Both the position numbers and the translations under genes were made by a program. The notes under the pieces are model-generated. The model was not told the origin of the DNA. It worked only from the letters and a program-made list of their open reading frames with translations, and made no database searches. From Burkholderia gladioli (lineage in GTDB: Bacteria > Pseudomonadota > Gammaproteobacteria > Burkholderiales > Burkholderiaceae), in contig NZ_CP009322.1 in assembly GCF_000959725.1 (NCBI RefSeq), forward strand, positions 62,001 to 126,000: a stretch of 64,000 nt of DNA, in the 5' to 3' direction. This document shows, piece by piece, positions 18,166-27,268 of this stretch (positions are counted from its first letter, which is position 1; each line of letters opens with the position of its first letter).

Positions 18166-18795
18166 TCAGCGGATCAACTGGCGCAGGCCGAGCGCGACGA
18201 TCACGCCGCCGCAGATGCGATCGGCCCAGGCCTTGCCGCGCCGGTAGGCGCTGGCCACTTCCGGGTGCGAGAGCACCACGGCGACGAAGCCGTACCACGA
18301 GGAGGCGACCACCAGCACCATCGACAGCATCGCGCCGAAGGTCGGCCAGGTGACGTGGGCGGGCGTGGCCGAGGCGAACACGGCGGCGAAGAAGGCGATC
18401 GACTTGGGGTTCGCGATATTGGTGGCGACGCCCTGCACGAAGGCGCGGCGATGATCGACCGGGCCGGCCGCCTCGGCGGCGGCGGGGGCCGGCGAGGGCG
18501 CCGCCTTCGCGTTCAGCACCAGCCGCGAGCCGAACCAGATCAGGTAGCCGGCGCCGAGCAGCTTGACGGCGATCGCGATCCACGGGAAGGCGGTGAACAC
18601 GATGCCGACGCCGAGGATCGCGCAGCTCGCCCAGAACAGGTTGACCGAGACGATGCCGCCCACCATCGCGAGCGCGGCCGCGCGCGTCGAGGAGGCCGCC
18701 TTGTGGGCGACCGCGACGAAGTTCGGGCCGGGGATCACCACCCCGACCACGTAGACGGACAGCACCGTCAGCACCGCATGCCAGTCGATCAGCAT
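18166..18795 (-). CDS. LysE/RhtB-family exporter
   Basis: This 209-residue exporter begins MLIDWHAVLTVLSVYVVGVV and has the family motif IPGPNFVAVAHKAAS plus the central QGVATNIANPKSIAFF segment. About six hydrophobic helices are predicted. The start chosen at 18795 gives the standard length; the frame extends 11 codons further. It lies 44 bases downstream of nadE on the same strand and could be co-transcribed with it. The substrate is not evident. Confidence 0.86.
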   Translation of the reverse strand: MLIDWHAVLTVLSVYVVGVVIPGPNFVAVAHKAASSTRAAALAMVGGIVSVNLFWASCAILGVGIVFTAFPWIAIAVKLLGAGYLIWFGSRLVLNAKAAPSPAPAAAEAAGPVDHRRAFVQGVATNIANPKSIAFFAAVFASATPAHVTWPTFGAMLSMVLVVASSWYGFVAVVLSHPEVASAYRRGKAWADRICGGVIVALGLRQLIR

Positions 18796-18839
18796 CTTTC
18801 CAGGCTCCCAGCCATCGAGTCGAAGCAACGGCGCGGCGC

Positions 18840-19694
18840 TCAGGCGGCGGCGCCGGGCCAGTCGTGCAGCGTGTACGGCAGCGCGCGCTTGTGGCGCGTC
18901 GCATCGTAGAAGCGCAGCACGGTCTCGTAGACGTGGTCGTCCACCGGCTTGCCTTCCAGGAAATCGTCGATCTGGTCGTAGGTCACGCCGTAGGCGGTCT
19001 CGTCCGGCAGCAGCGGGCGCAGTGCCTCGAGGTCGGCGGTCGGCACCTTCATCACCAGCGCGTCGGCGCCGCCCAGGTGGCGCGCCACCGCGCGCACGCG
19101 GCGCTTGGTCAGGCCGGCCAGCGGCAGGATGTCCGCGCCGCCGTCGCCGAACTTGGTGAAGAAGCCCATCACCGATTCGGCCGCGTGATCGGTGCCGATC
19201 ACGATGCCGCGCCGCGCGCCGGCCACCGCGTACTGCGCGATCATGCGCTCGCGCGCCTTGATGTTGCCGTGCACGAAGTCCTGTTGCGCCTCGTCGCGGA
19301 ACACCAGGCCGCTGGCGGCGGTGGCGGCCAGCATGCCGTCGGCGGCCGGCCGGACGTCGACCGTCAGGTTCTCGTCGGCGGCCACGAAGGCCAGCGCGCG
19401 CTGGGCGTCTTCCTCGTCGCGCTGCACGCCGTAGGGCAGGCGCATCGCGATGAAGCGCGCGTCGTAGCCGCTCGCGCGCAGGCGCTCGACGGCCAGTTGG
19501 GCGAGACGGCCGGCCGTCGACGAGTCGACGCCGCCGCTGATCCCGAGCACGTAGGTGGACAGGCCGGTCGAGCGCAGGTAGTCGGCCAGGAAGCCGATGC
19601 GGCGCTCGGCCTCCTCGGCGGCGTCGAAGCTAGGCGCCACCAGCAGTTCGGCGGCAATCGCGCGCTGCCGCGCGGCGTAATCGGGACGGGTCAT
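18840..19694 (-). CDS. nadE: Ammonia-dependent NAD+ synthetase
   Basis: This 284-residue cytoplasmic enzyme makes NAD+ from deamido-NAD+, ATP and ammonia, the last step of NAD synthesis. The ATP-pyrophosphatase P-loop SGGVDSS lies at about residues 53-59, and IGTDHAAESVMGFFTKFGDGG and the C-terminal KRALPYTLHDWP are characteristic of the E. coli-type homodimer without a glutaminase domain. Both GTG (19697) and ATG (19694) fit the GGAGAG site; the ATG was taken. Confidence 0.95.
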   Translation of the reverse strand: MTRPDYAARQRAIAAELLVAPSFDAAEEAERRIGFLADYLRSTGLSTYVLGISGGVDSSTAGRLAQLAVERLRASGYDARFIAMRLPYGVQRDEEDAQRALAFVAADENLTVDVRPAADGMLAATAASGLVFRDEAQQDFVHGNIKARERMIAQYAVAGARRGIVIGTDHAAESVMGFFTKFGDGGADILPLAGLTKRRVRAVARHLGGADALVMKVPTADLEALRPLLPDETAYGVTYDQIDDFLEGKPVDDHVYETVLRFYDATRHKRALPYTLHDWPGAAA

Positions 19695-19812
19695 CACGGT
19701 GTAGCTCTCCGGAACGGGGATCGGTCAGACGCGCATCATAAGCGCAATCGCGCGAGGCCGGCGCGATCCCGGGGCTGGCGTTGGGGGCAAGCGGGCCACG
19801 GGGTGGCCCCGT

Positions 19813-20697
19813 TCAGCGCGACCAGCGCGCCAGCGCCACGCCCGCCAGCGCCACCGCGAAGCCGGCCAGTTGCAGCGCGCCGAGCGTCTCGCCGAACAGC
19901 CAGTAGCCCTGCAGGGCGGCCAGCGGCGGCGCCAGGAACATCAGCGAGGTGGCGCGCGCGGCGCCGCCGTGGCGCAGCAGCCAGACGAACAGCACGATCG
20001 CGCCGCCCGAGAGCATCGCGATGCCCCAGGCTAGGCCGAGCCAGAGCGTCGGCGCGGGCTGCCAGTGCGTTTCGCCGAGCGCCAGCGCGAAGGCGGCTGC
20101 GACCAGCGCCGCGCCGGCGTTCTGGAGCGCCACCGCGGTGCACAGGTCGGTCCGTGCCACGGCGCTCTTCTGGTATAGCGAGCCGGCCGTGATCGAGGCG
20201 ATCGACAGCACGGCCACCAGCACTGTGAAGGCCGAGGCGCCTGCGGCGCCATGTGCGGTGGCCGTCGCGCCCGGCGCGGCCAGCTTCGGCGCCAGCACCA
20301 GCGCGACGCCCGCCACGCCGAGCGCCATCCCGGCCCAGCCGCGCGCGGGCAGGCGCTCGCCGAACAGCGGCACGGCCAGCACCGCGGTGGCGAGCGGTTG
20401 CAGCGCGCCCAGCAGGGCCATCACGCCGGCCGGCAGCCCTTGCGCCACGGCCCAGTAGCTGGCGCCGAGGTAGACACCCTGCAGCAGCGCGCCGGCCAGC
20501 AACTGGCGGCCCCATTCGCGCCGCGCCGGCCAGCGCGCCCGGCTGGCCAGCGCGATCATGGCGAACAGCAGCGCGGTGCCGCCGAAGCGGGCCAGCAGGT
20601 AGAGATTCGGGTCGGCGTAAGGGTGGATCGCGCGGGCGACGATGAAACCGGTCGACCAGAGCGCGACGAACGCGGCGGCGGCGAGCAAGGCGGACAT
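19813..20697 (-). CDS. EamA/DMT-family membrane exporter
   Basis: This 294-residue protein has about ten transmembrane helices in two EamA repeats. The N-terminus AFVALWSTGFIVARAIHPYA is the usual family opening. The ATG at 20697 matches the beginning of the first helix; 66 codons of open frame upstream are Arg/Pro-rich and rejected. It is unrelated in detail to the EamA protein at the left end of the window. The substrate is unknown. Confidence 0.86.
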   Translation of the reverse strand: MSALLAAAAFVALWSTGFIVARAIHPYADPNLYLLARFGGTALLFAMIALASRARWPARREWGRQLLAGALLQGVYLGASYWAVAQGLPAGVMALLGALQPLATAVLAVPLFGERLPARGWAGMALGVAGVALVLAPKLAAPGATATAHGAAGASAFTVLVAVLSIASITAGSLYQKSAVARTDLCTAVALQNAGAALVAAAFALALGETHWQPAPTLWLGLAWGIAMLSGGAIVLFVWLLRHGGAARATSLMFLAPPLAALQGYWLFGETLGALQLAGFAVALAGVALARWSR

Positions 20698-20922
20698 GCG
20701 GGGAAAGCCGGGTGGGGCGCAGCGGAGGAAAGCGCGCAGTATCGGCGCGATGGCGCCGGGCGTCTTGTCAAAAACTGCAGCGAGGCAGAGGGATGCGAGG
20801 CGGGAATGAAGCGGGGGGGGATCGAGGCGGCGCCGCGGTGAACGCGGAGCGCTCGCGCGCGGGCGCGGCGGTGGTTTGCGCCTTACCCGCGCCATGACGG
20901 CGCGGTTCGCCTCCCGGCTCGC

Positions 20923-21102
20923 TCAGCCGAGCGCGAAGACCTGGTCGCCCTCGGCCGGCGCCAGGCCCAGGCGGCCGGCCAGTTGCGCGTGCAGGCGTCG
21001 CGCTTCCTCCAGCGTCAGGTCGATCCAGTAGGGATCGCCGGCGCCGTCGTTGAGGCGTTCTACGGGGAAGCGGATTTCAAGGGCGGCGGGCGATTCGGAC
21101 AT
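20923..21102 (-). CDS. Small conserved-looking protein of unknown function
   Basis: This 59-residue acidic protein begins MSESPAALEIRFPVERL and ends in a helix-rich part (DLTLEEARRLHAQLAGRLGL). The start at 21102 is preceded by a GGAG site; a longer version from 21120 is possible. It has no signal peptide or membrane segment. Codon use is like that of its neighbours, which supports a real gene, but I recognise no family. Confidence 0.6.
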   Translation of the reverse strand: MSESPAALEIRFPVERLNDGAGDPYWIDLTLEEARRLHAQLAGRLGLAPAEGDQVFALG

Positions 21103-21301
21103 CGGGAGCTCCATGGACAAGCCTGATCAACAAGCCCGGAGTGTAGCAACGCCATCGCGCCCGATTCACGCGACGTTGGCAATACACCGTTTCAGGTAGC
21201 GCGGGGGCCGGGGGGACGGCTTGCCGAATGCTCACAGTCCTGTCAAGTTCACGTACTACAATAGGCCGCCCCTGGTTTTCGGTGCGTTCCCGGACCGTTT
21301 C

Positions 21302-22063
21302 ATGCTTGCAGAACAACGTCATCAATACATCCTGTCGGAACTCTCCCGTTCGGGCGCCCTGTCGGTCGCCGAACTGGTGCGCACGCTCGGCGTCTCGCGC
21401 GAGACCATCCGTCGCGACCTGAACGCGCTCGCCACGCGCGGGCTGGTGGTCACCACGCACGGCGGCGCGCTGGCGGCGGACCGCCGCGAGCCCAGCCTGT
21501 CGGAGCGCGAGGCCGCCAATGCCAACGCCAAGCAGGCGATCGGCCGCCGCGCCGCCGACTTCGTGCCCGACGGAGCCTCGCTGCTGCTCGACTCGGGCAG
21601 CACCACGCACGCGGTGGCGCTGGCGCTGACCGACCGGCATCGCCTGACGGTCTATACCAACGACTGGCGCATCGCCTTCGCGCTGGCGCGCCGCAACGAG
21701 AACCGCGTGACCCTGCTGGGCGGCGAGCTGTCCGACGACGAGGACGCCACCTTCGGCCTCGACACGATCCAGCAACTGGCCCAGTACCACGTCGATTTCG
21801 CCTTCGTCGGCGCCGGCGGCGTGACGCCCGACGGCGACCTGACCGACTATTCGCGGATCGCCGCCGAGGTGCGCAGCCGGATGCTCGCCTCGGCCGCCAC
21901 GGCGGTGGTGGTGGCCGACCATTCGAAGTTCGGCCGCGTCACGCCGGTGCGCATCAACGGCATCGAGAGCACGCGCTACCTCGTCACCGATCGTGCGCCC
22001 GAGAAGACGCTGCGCCGCGCCTTCGCCGCGCGCGGTATCGAATTGATCGTGTGTGATGCGTGA
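21302..22063 (+). CDS. DeoR-family transcriptional regulator
   Basis: This 253-residue regulator has an N-terminal DeoR winged helix (about residues 5-60: RHQYILSELSRSGALSVAEL and GVSRETIRRDLNAL) and a C-terminal DeoR sensor domain with the sugar-phosphate-isomerase-like motifs LLDSGSTTHAVA, FAFVGAGGV and ADHSKFGR. Such repressors respond to phosphorylated sugars. No sugar gene is adjacent, so the target is not evident. The ATG at 21302 matches family length. Confidence 0.88.
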   Translation: MLAEQRHQYILSELSRSGALSVAELVRTLGVSRETIRRDLNALATRGLVVTTHGGALAADRREPSLSEREAANANAKQAIGRRAADFVPDGASLLLDSGSTTHAVALALTDRHRLTVYTNDWRIAFALARRNENRVTLLGGELSDDEDATFGLDTIQQLAQYHVDFAFVGAGGVTPDGDLTDYSRIAAEVRSRMLASAATAVVVADHSKFGRVTPVRINGIESTRYLVTDRAPEKTLRRAFAARGIELIVCDA

Positions 22064-22271
22064 GGTGCGATGGGCGGGCGCCTGAAGGCGTGCCGCCCTG
22101 GGCCTGCCGGGTGCAGCACCGCGTGGATTACCCACCACCCGCCACTCAATCGAGCGCGTCCTCCCGCGACCCCGTCTTCATGCGATCGACACGAAAACGT
22201 CATCGCATCGTCATTGCGCTGGCAAGCGGCCCCGCGACACTGGCCTCTCCACCGAGCCGAGGAGCGAGCCG

Positions 22272-24071
22272 ATGTCCGTCACCGTGCGCAGTTACCTGTC
22301 CCCGACCCTGGTCCTGCTGGCCTTCGATTGGCCGCAAGCCGCGAGCCGCGACGACTTCCTGGGTTTCGCGATCCGTCGCACGCCGGGCTTTCGCAGCACC
22401 GACGGCCAGACGCGCGCGGCCAGCAGCTGGCTGCCCAACCGGCTGACCTTCGACGGACCGGTGGCCGACACGCAGCGCGACGCGCCCACCGACCAGGCGC
22501 CGATCCAGAAGTTCATGTGGTGGGATGCGCGCATCGATCCGCCCGATCGCGGCCAGTCGTTCCGTTACGACGTCTACCCCGTGGTCGGCCATCCCGACCA
22601 GTTGCAGGTGCTCGACGCCGAGGCCGGCCATTGCGCGATCACGCTGCCCGAGCACGTGGTGGACGGCATCGGCACCTGGTTCAACCGTGCCGTGGTCAGC
22701 TCGCAGGCCTTCTCGCGGCAGGTGGCGGCGCTCGGCCTGGGCCAGCACGACAAGCCCAGCGACGCCCAGGCGCTGGCGCTGCGCACCTGGCTGGCGAACG
22801 ACCTGCAGCAGGTGTTCGAGCTGATGCTCGAGCCGGCCACGCGCGCGGCTTCGGCCGTCTATCACCTGACCGACACGCTGTGGGCGATCCCGGCCTTCGA
22901 GGCCTTCGGCAAGCGGCATGGCAAGCAGGCGCTGGCGATCGTCTACGACGCGCACCTCACCCAGCGCTCGGGCGGCAAGCCGCCGCTGCCCTCGCCGAAC
23001 CAGCCGGCCGTCGACCTGCTGAAGGACCTCGCGAGCCTCGCGCCGCGAGACCGCACGCGCATCATGCACGACAAGTTCATCGTGACCGATGCCGCAAACG
23101 GCGATCCGCAGCCGGCTCGCCTGCTGACCGGCTCGGCCAACTTCACCACCGAGGGCATCACCGAGCAGGCCAACGTGCTGCACAGCTTCGACTCGGCGAT
23201 CCTGGCCGGGCTCTACAACGATCGCGCGCGCTCGCTGGCCGCCAATCCCTCGATCGCCGACACGGCGAAGCTGAGCCACGGCTGGTCCGAGCCGGCCCGG
23301 GTCGGCAGCGCGAGCGTGCGCGTGGCCTTCTCGCCCGAACCCGGCAAGCAGCGCACCGAGATCGACACGATCGTGGCGGCGATCCAGGCCGCCCGGCATT
23401 CCGTGGTGTTCTGCCTGTTCATGCCGACCGACGCGCCGCTGCGCGATGCCTGCTTCGCGGCCGGCGACGCGGGGCGGATGATGTTCGGCCTGGTCAACAG
23501 CATCAGCGTGAAGGGCGCGCAGGCCGCCGAGGCGAACCAGCAGGACGGCAAGACGCTGAACAGCTCGCAGCTCGCGAACCTCTCGCTCTACCATCGCAGC
23601 CGCGAGCAGCGCGACGTGATCGACGCCGAGTATTTCTCGCCGGCCACCGTGCCCGAGGGCTTCGAGCCCGAGATGCGCGTATTCCCGGGCGAGGCCGCGC
23701 CGCCGTATCCGCCGGTGGTGATCCACCACAAGTTCATCGTGATCGATGCCGAGGGCGAGAATCCGATCGTCTACACGGGCTCGGCCAACATGAGCTCGAA
23801 CTCGGAGCACTACAACGACGAGAACCTGCTCGAGATCCGTGACCGCCGCATCGCCGGCACCTATCTGGCCGAATTCCTGCGGCTCTACGAGCACTACCGC
23901 GCACGGGCGCTGGCGATCGAGGCCAGGCGCAGCGGCGGCGCCACGCACGCCGACGCGCACCCGAGGCTGAACCTGCAGCCCGATTCACGCTGGGCGAGGA
24001 AGTATTTTGTCGAGGGCAGCCCGGAGGCGAAGGCGCGGATCGCGCTGGCGACGCCGGTGCGGGACGTCTGA
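22272..24071 (+). CDS. Phospholipase D-like protein with two HKD motifs
   Basis: This 599-residue protein has two phospholipase-D catalytic motifs: HDKFIVTD (His266) followed by LLTGSANFTTEG, and HHKFIVID (His485) followed by YTGSANMSSNS, ending in HYNDENLLEI. Two HKD halves form one active site that cleaves a phosphodiester bond. The roughly 200 residues before the first motif match no domain I recognise, and no signal peptide is visible. Substrates in this superfamily range from phospholipids to DNA, so membrane lipase, nuclease and interbacterial or defence effector all remain possible. The gene appears monocistronic. Confidence 0.83.
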   Translation: MSVTVRSYLSPTLVLLAFDWPQAASRDDFLGFAIRRTPGFRSTDGQTRAASSWLPNRLTFDGPVADTQRDAPTDQAPIQKFMWWDARIDPPDRGQSFRYDVYPVVGHPDQLQVLDAEAGHCAITLPEHVVDGIGTWFNRAVVSSQAFSRQVAALGLGQHDKPSDAQALALRTWLANDLQQVFELMLEPATRAASAVYHLTDTLWAIPAFEAFGKRHGKQALAIVYDAHLTQRSGGKPPLPSPNQPAVDLLKDLASLAPRDRTRIMHDKFIVTDAANGDPQPARLLTGSANFTTEGITEQANVLHSFDSAILAGLYNDRARSLAANPSIADTAKLSHGWSEPARVGSASVRVAFSPEPGKQRTEIDTIVAAIQAARHSVVFCLFMPTDAPLRDACFAAGDAGRMMFGLVNSISVKGAQAAEANQQDGKTLNSSQLANLSLYHRSREQRDVIDAEYFSPATVPEGFEPEMRVFPGEAAPPYPPVVIHHKFIVIDAEGENPIVYTGSANMSSNSEHYNDENLLEIRDRRIAGTYLAEFLRLYEHYRARALAIEARRSGGATHADAHPRLNLQPDSRWARKYFVEGSPEAKARIALATPVRDV

Positions 24072-24132
24072 GGCGGGGAGCGGGATGGGGCGACGGCGCC
24101 GCGCCGCGAGGCGCGCGCCGTCCAGGCACGGC

Positions 24133-24825
24133 TCAGCGCGCGATATGGCCGAGCACGCAGTCGGCGATCATGGTGCGATGCCGCACGCGCAGGCGCGGTG
24201 CCGACGGATCGCGGCCGAACGCGGCGCCGAAGGTGTAGCGGTTCGCGACGCGATGGAAGCAGAACGAGCTGATCATCAGATGCAGGTCGAAAGCGTCGAC
24301 GTCGGCGCGGAAATCGCCGGACTCGACGCCGCGCGCCAGCAGTTCCTCGATGGTCTTGATGATGCTGACATTGCGGTTCTTGAAGGACTTCAACTGCTCG
24401 ATATACTTCGCGCCATGGATGTTCTCGATCGACACCAGGCGAACGAAATCGCGATGCCGGTCGTGGTAGTCGAAGGTGAACTCGACGAGCCGGCGCATGC
24501 CCTCGACGGGGGGCAGTTCGCCCACGTTCAGCTCGAGCTCGAGCGCGCGGATGTCGCCGTAGACCTTCTCCAGCACCGCCTCGTACAGCCCTTCCTTGCT
24601 GTCGAAGTAGTAGTAGAGCATCCGCTTGGTGGTGTTGGTGCGTTCCGCGATCGCGTCGACACGCGCACCCGTGAGGCCCATCGCCGAGAACTCCTGGGTC
24701 GCGACCTCGAGGATGTTGCGCTTGGTCTGCTCCGGGTCGTACTTGCGACGGGATTCGTCGCGGCGCGTACCGCGGGCCGGCTGCGCGCCCTCGCCGGGCG
24801 CGTCGGTGTTGCTACCTTGTTTCAT
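24133..24825 (-). CDS. TetR-family transcriptional regulator
   Basis: This 230-residue repressor has a charged N-terminal extension of about 35 residues, a TetR HTH (about 36-85: TKRNILEVATQEFSAMGLTG, then RTNTTKRMLYYYFDSKEGLY), and a helical ligand domain of the TetR_C_6/RutR-like kind (DFVRLVSIENIHGAKYI). It is divergent from the alginate lyase gene with 141 bases between starts, but control of that gene is not shown. Confidence 0.88.
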   Translation of the reverse strand: MKQGSNTDAPGEGAQPARGTRRDESRRKYDPEQTKRNILEVATQEFSAMGLTGARVDAIAERTNTTKRMLYYYFDSKEGLYEAVLEKVYGDIRALELELNVGELPPVEGMRRLVEFTFDYHDRHRDFVRLVSIENIHGAKYIEQLKSFKNRNVSIIKTIEELLARGVESGDFRADVDAFDLHLMISSFCFHRVANRYTFGAAFGRDPSAPRLRVRHRTMIADCVLGHIAR

Positions 24826-24966
24826 GTGATTGTGTCGGCGGCTGGATCCGGCGCATTCTAGCACGCGGGTTCCGGCGCTCCGGCGCGGTTCCGGGGCGCG
24901 TTTCGCGTGCGCCGCAGCGGCGGTGTCATGATCGCTTTCCCCCATTCCGTCGCGCTCGAATCCCGC

Positions 24967-25704
24967 ATGAAGGCCTCCCGAATCCCATGGATCCCGCTGC
25001 TCGGCTGGAGCTGCATCGCCCATGCCGGCCCGCTCTCGCCGAGTCTCGCCCCGGGGCAGAATCTCGATCTTTCGTCCTATCGGCTGCAGACGCTCGACGA
25101 GCAGCGCCGGTTCAGGGAAGTCGAGCCCGTGGGCACTTATCAGGATGCCTATTTCTTCACCGACGGCGGTACCGGCGAGATGATGTTCCGCGTGCCGTCC
25201 GGCGCCGGACATTCGGCGAATTCGGAGTATCCGCGCGTCGAATTGCGCGAGAGCGGAAGCTGGATGATGGACCCGGCCAGCCAGCAAGTGCATGCCGAGA
25301 GCATCGAGCTGCGCGTGATGGCCGAGCCGGCCACCGGCAGCCTGATCTTCGCGCAGATCCACGGCGAGAAGGCAGGCGGCTCCGAGGCCCTGAAGCTGCG
25401 CTGGCTGAACGGCGACGTGGTGATGGGCGTCAAGCCGCATTACGGGGACCCGGAGCAACGGATTCCCCTGCTGCGCCAGGTGCCGCTGGGCGCGCCGATC
25501 GACTGCCGCCTGCGCCTGGTGGGCGACACGGTGTCGGTCGAGGTGAGCAGCGGCACGGCCCGGGCGGCGCGCGATTTCCAATACGCGGCCGATTCGTGGC
25601 GCGACATCCCGGTGTACTTCAAGGTGGGGAATTACTCGCAGGACAGGCGCGAGGACGGCAGCACGAGCGTGGTGGCGGTGCGCCGCCTGACGCTGACTCG
25701 CTAA
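24967..25704 (+). CDS. Secreted polysaccharide lyase family 7 alginate lyase
   Basis: This 245-residue protein has a short Sec signal (WIPLLGWSCIAHA-GP) and then a PL7 jelly-roll domain. The three PL7 signatures are present: SEYPRVELRE (residues 86-95, the R(S/T)E-type motif), QIH (130-132) and YFKVGNYSQ (217-225), giving the substrate-binding arginine, the catalytic Gln/His and the catalytic tyrosine. The QIH form is usually linked with guluronate or mixed substrates. Possible roles are remodelling of its own exopolysaccharide or use of alginate. An ATG at 24928 is an alternative start. Confidence 0.85.
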   Translation: MKASRIPWIPLLGWSCIAHAGPLSPSLAPGQNLDLSSYRLQTLDEQRRFREVEPVGTYQDAYFFTDGGTGEMMFRVPSGAGHSANSEYPRVELRESGSWMMDPASQQVHAESIELRVMAEPATGSLIFAQIHGEKAGGSEALKLRWLNGDVVMGVKPHYGDPEQRIPLLRQVPLGAPIDCRLRLVGDTVSVEVSSGTARAARDFQYAADSWRDIPVYFKVGNYSQDRREDGSTSVVAVRRLTLTR

Positions 25705-25731
25705 GCGGCCCGCCTCGGCCGCGAGGCCGGC

Positions 25732-25932
25732 TCAGCCCTGGCCCTTGGCGGGCGGCGCCGGGCGCGCCAGCCTGGCTTGTCGGCGCGCCCTCTCGTTGAT
25801 GACCTGATGACGGCGGTGGTCCGTCATCTTGTTCCAGCCCCGGATTTCCTCGCGCGTGCGCAGGCAGCCGATGCAGAGCCCGGTCTTGCCGTCGAACCTG
25901 CAGATCTCGACGCAAGGCGATTTGACCGCCAT
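25732..25932 (-). CDS. DUF1289-family small protein
   Basis: This 66-residue protein has the DUF1289 cysteine pattern CVEICRFDGKTGLCIGCLRT followed by the family's EIRGWNKMTDHRRHQVINE. Four conserved cysteines suggest an iron-sulfur or zinc site; the role is unknown. It starts 3 bases after the dmeF stop, so it is probably part of the dmeR-dmeF transcript. Confidence 0.85.
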   Translation of the reverse strand: MAVKSPCVEICRFDGKTGLCIGCLRTREEIRGWNKMTDHRRHQVINERARRQARLARPAPPAKGQG

Positions 25933-25935
25933 CGC

Positions 25936-26937
25936 TCAGGCTCCGGCGGGGGCCGCGTTGACCTCGATCGTCAGGTGCGACAGATCCTGGAAGCGCGCGA
26001 GCGCCGAGCGATAGAAGCCCGGGTCGCGCCGCGCCTCGCGGGTGGCCACCGAGACGATCGCGCTCATGTGGCCGGGGCCGACGCGCCAGACATGCAGGTC
26101 GAGCACGGTATCGCCCTGGTCCTCGATCACGTGGCGCACGTTCTCGGCCATGCGCTGGCCGGGATCCATGTCGAGCAGGATGCCGCCCGTGTCGCGTATC
26201 AGGCCCCACGACCAGTTGGCGATCACCAGCGCGCCGATCACGCCGGCCAGCGGGTCCATCCACAGCCAGCCGAAGGCGCGCGCCAGCAGCAGGCCGACGA
26301 TGGCCAGCACCGACACCGCCGCGTCGGCGATCACGTGGAAGTAGGCGGCGCGCAGGTTGTGATCGCGATGCGTGGCGGCCGGAGCCTGGTGGTGATCGTG
26401 ATCGTCATGATCCCGATGTCCGCCGTGAGGTTCGTGAGCATGACCGTGAGCGTGGCCATGGTCGTGGTCGTGATGCCCGCCGCCCAGCAGCCAGACGCTG
26501 GCGAGGTTGACCAGCAGCCCCAGCACGGCGATCGGGATGGCCTCGCCGAAGTGGATCGGCACCGGCGCGAAGAAGCGCGCGACGGCCTCGTAGCCGATCA
26601 GCAGCGCGATCATGGCGAGCACGATCGCGCTGCTGAAGCCCGCCAGGTCGCCCAGCTTGCCGGTGCCGAACACGAAGCGCCGGTCGGTGGCGTGGCGGCG
26701 CGCATAGGTGTAGGCCAGCGCGGCGATCAGCATGGCGCCGGCATGGGTGGACATGTGCAGGCCGTCGGCGACCAGCGCCAGCGAGCCGAACAGGCTGCCG
26801 CCGACGATCTCCGCCACCATCATCGCGCCGCACAGCGCGATCACCATCCAGGTCCTGCGTTCGTTGTCCCGGTGAGACTCGCCGAGGAATACATGCTCGT
26901 GCCGCGCGCCGGCGGCGGACTGATTGGTTCTGCCCAT
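25936..26937 (-). CDS. dmeF: CDF-family Co/Ni efflux transporter
   Basis: This 333-residue cation diffusion facilitator has six helices. Metal-site residues lie in LVADGLHMSTHAGAM (helix 2) and YFHVIADAAVSVLAI (helix 5). A long His/Asp-rich cytoplasmic loop (about residues 160-195) is typical of DmeF. The C-terminal domain resembles the ferredoxin-like regulatory domain. Together with the adjacent RcnR/DmeR-type repressor this points to cobalt/nickel export rather than zinc. It starts 9 bases after dmeR. Confidence 0.88.
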   Translation of the reverse strand: MGRTNQSAAGARHEHVFLGESHRDNERRTWMVIALCGAMMVAEIVGGSLFGSLALVADGLHMSTHAGAMLIAALAYTYARRHATDRRFVFGTGKLGDLAGFSSAIVLAMIALLIGYEAVARFFAPVPIHFGEAIPIAVLGLLVNLASVWLLGGGHHDHDHGHAHGHAHEPHGGHRDHDDHDHHQAPAATHRDHNLRAAYFHVIADAAVSVLAIVGLLLARAFGWLWMDPLAGVIGALVIANWSWGLIRDTGGILLDMDPGQRMAENVRHVIEDQGDTVLDLHVWRVGPGHMSAIVSVATREARRDPGFYRSALARFQDLSHLTIEVNAAPAGA

Positions 26938-26946
26938 GCTCGCCCC

Positions 26947-27219
26947 TTACTTGAAATAGCTGTGGATGATCTCGACCAACTGCTCGGTGCCGCTGCCGTG
27001 CCCGTGGTCGGGCTGCGCGTCGACCAGGTGCGTGCGGATGTGATCCTCGAGCACCACGGCCAGCAGGCCGTTCATCGCGCCGCGGGTGCTGGTGACGAGC
27101 TGCAGCACATCCATGCAGCCGCGCTCCTCCACGAGCGCGCGCTCGATCGCCTCGACCTGCCCCTTGATGCGGCGGATCCGGTTCAGCAGTTTCTGTTTTT
27201 CGCGAATCGTGTGGCTCAC
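26947..27219 (-). CDS. dmeR: RcnR/DmeR-type metal-sensing repressor
   Basis: This 90-residue protein is of the CsoR/RcnR (DUF156) family. The start SHTIREKQKLLNRIRRIKGQ and the Ni/Co ligand set known for RcnR are preserved: His3, Cys35, His60 and His64. It reads from a GTG start. The family binds DNA as a tetramer and releases it when Co or Ni is bound, so it should repress its own operon with dmeF. Formaldehyde-sensing FrmR is a relative, but the ligands and neighbour favour metal sensing. Confidence 0.9.
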   Translation of the reverse strand: MSHTIREKQKLLNRIRRIKGQVEAIERALVEERGCMDVLQLVTSTRGAMNGLLAVVLEDHIRTHLVDAQPDHGHGSGTEQLVEIIHSYFK

Positions 27220-27268
27220 GATCGATACCCTCTGAATACGTCAGGGCGTCATCTTACTCTAGATAGGG

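Noticed and set aside
24826..25581. Extension of the TetR gene by 250 residues upstream
   Set aside because: It reads antisense through the alginate lyase gene and has no TetR-family counterpart.
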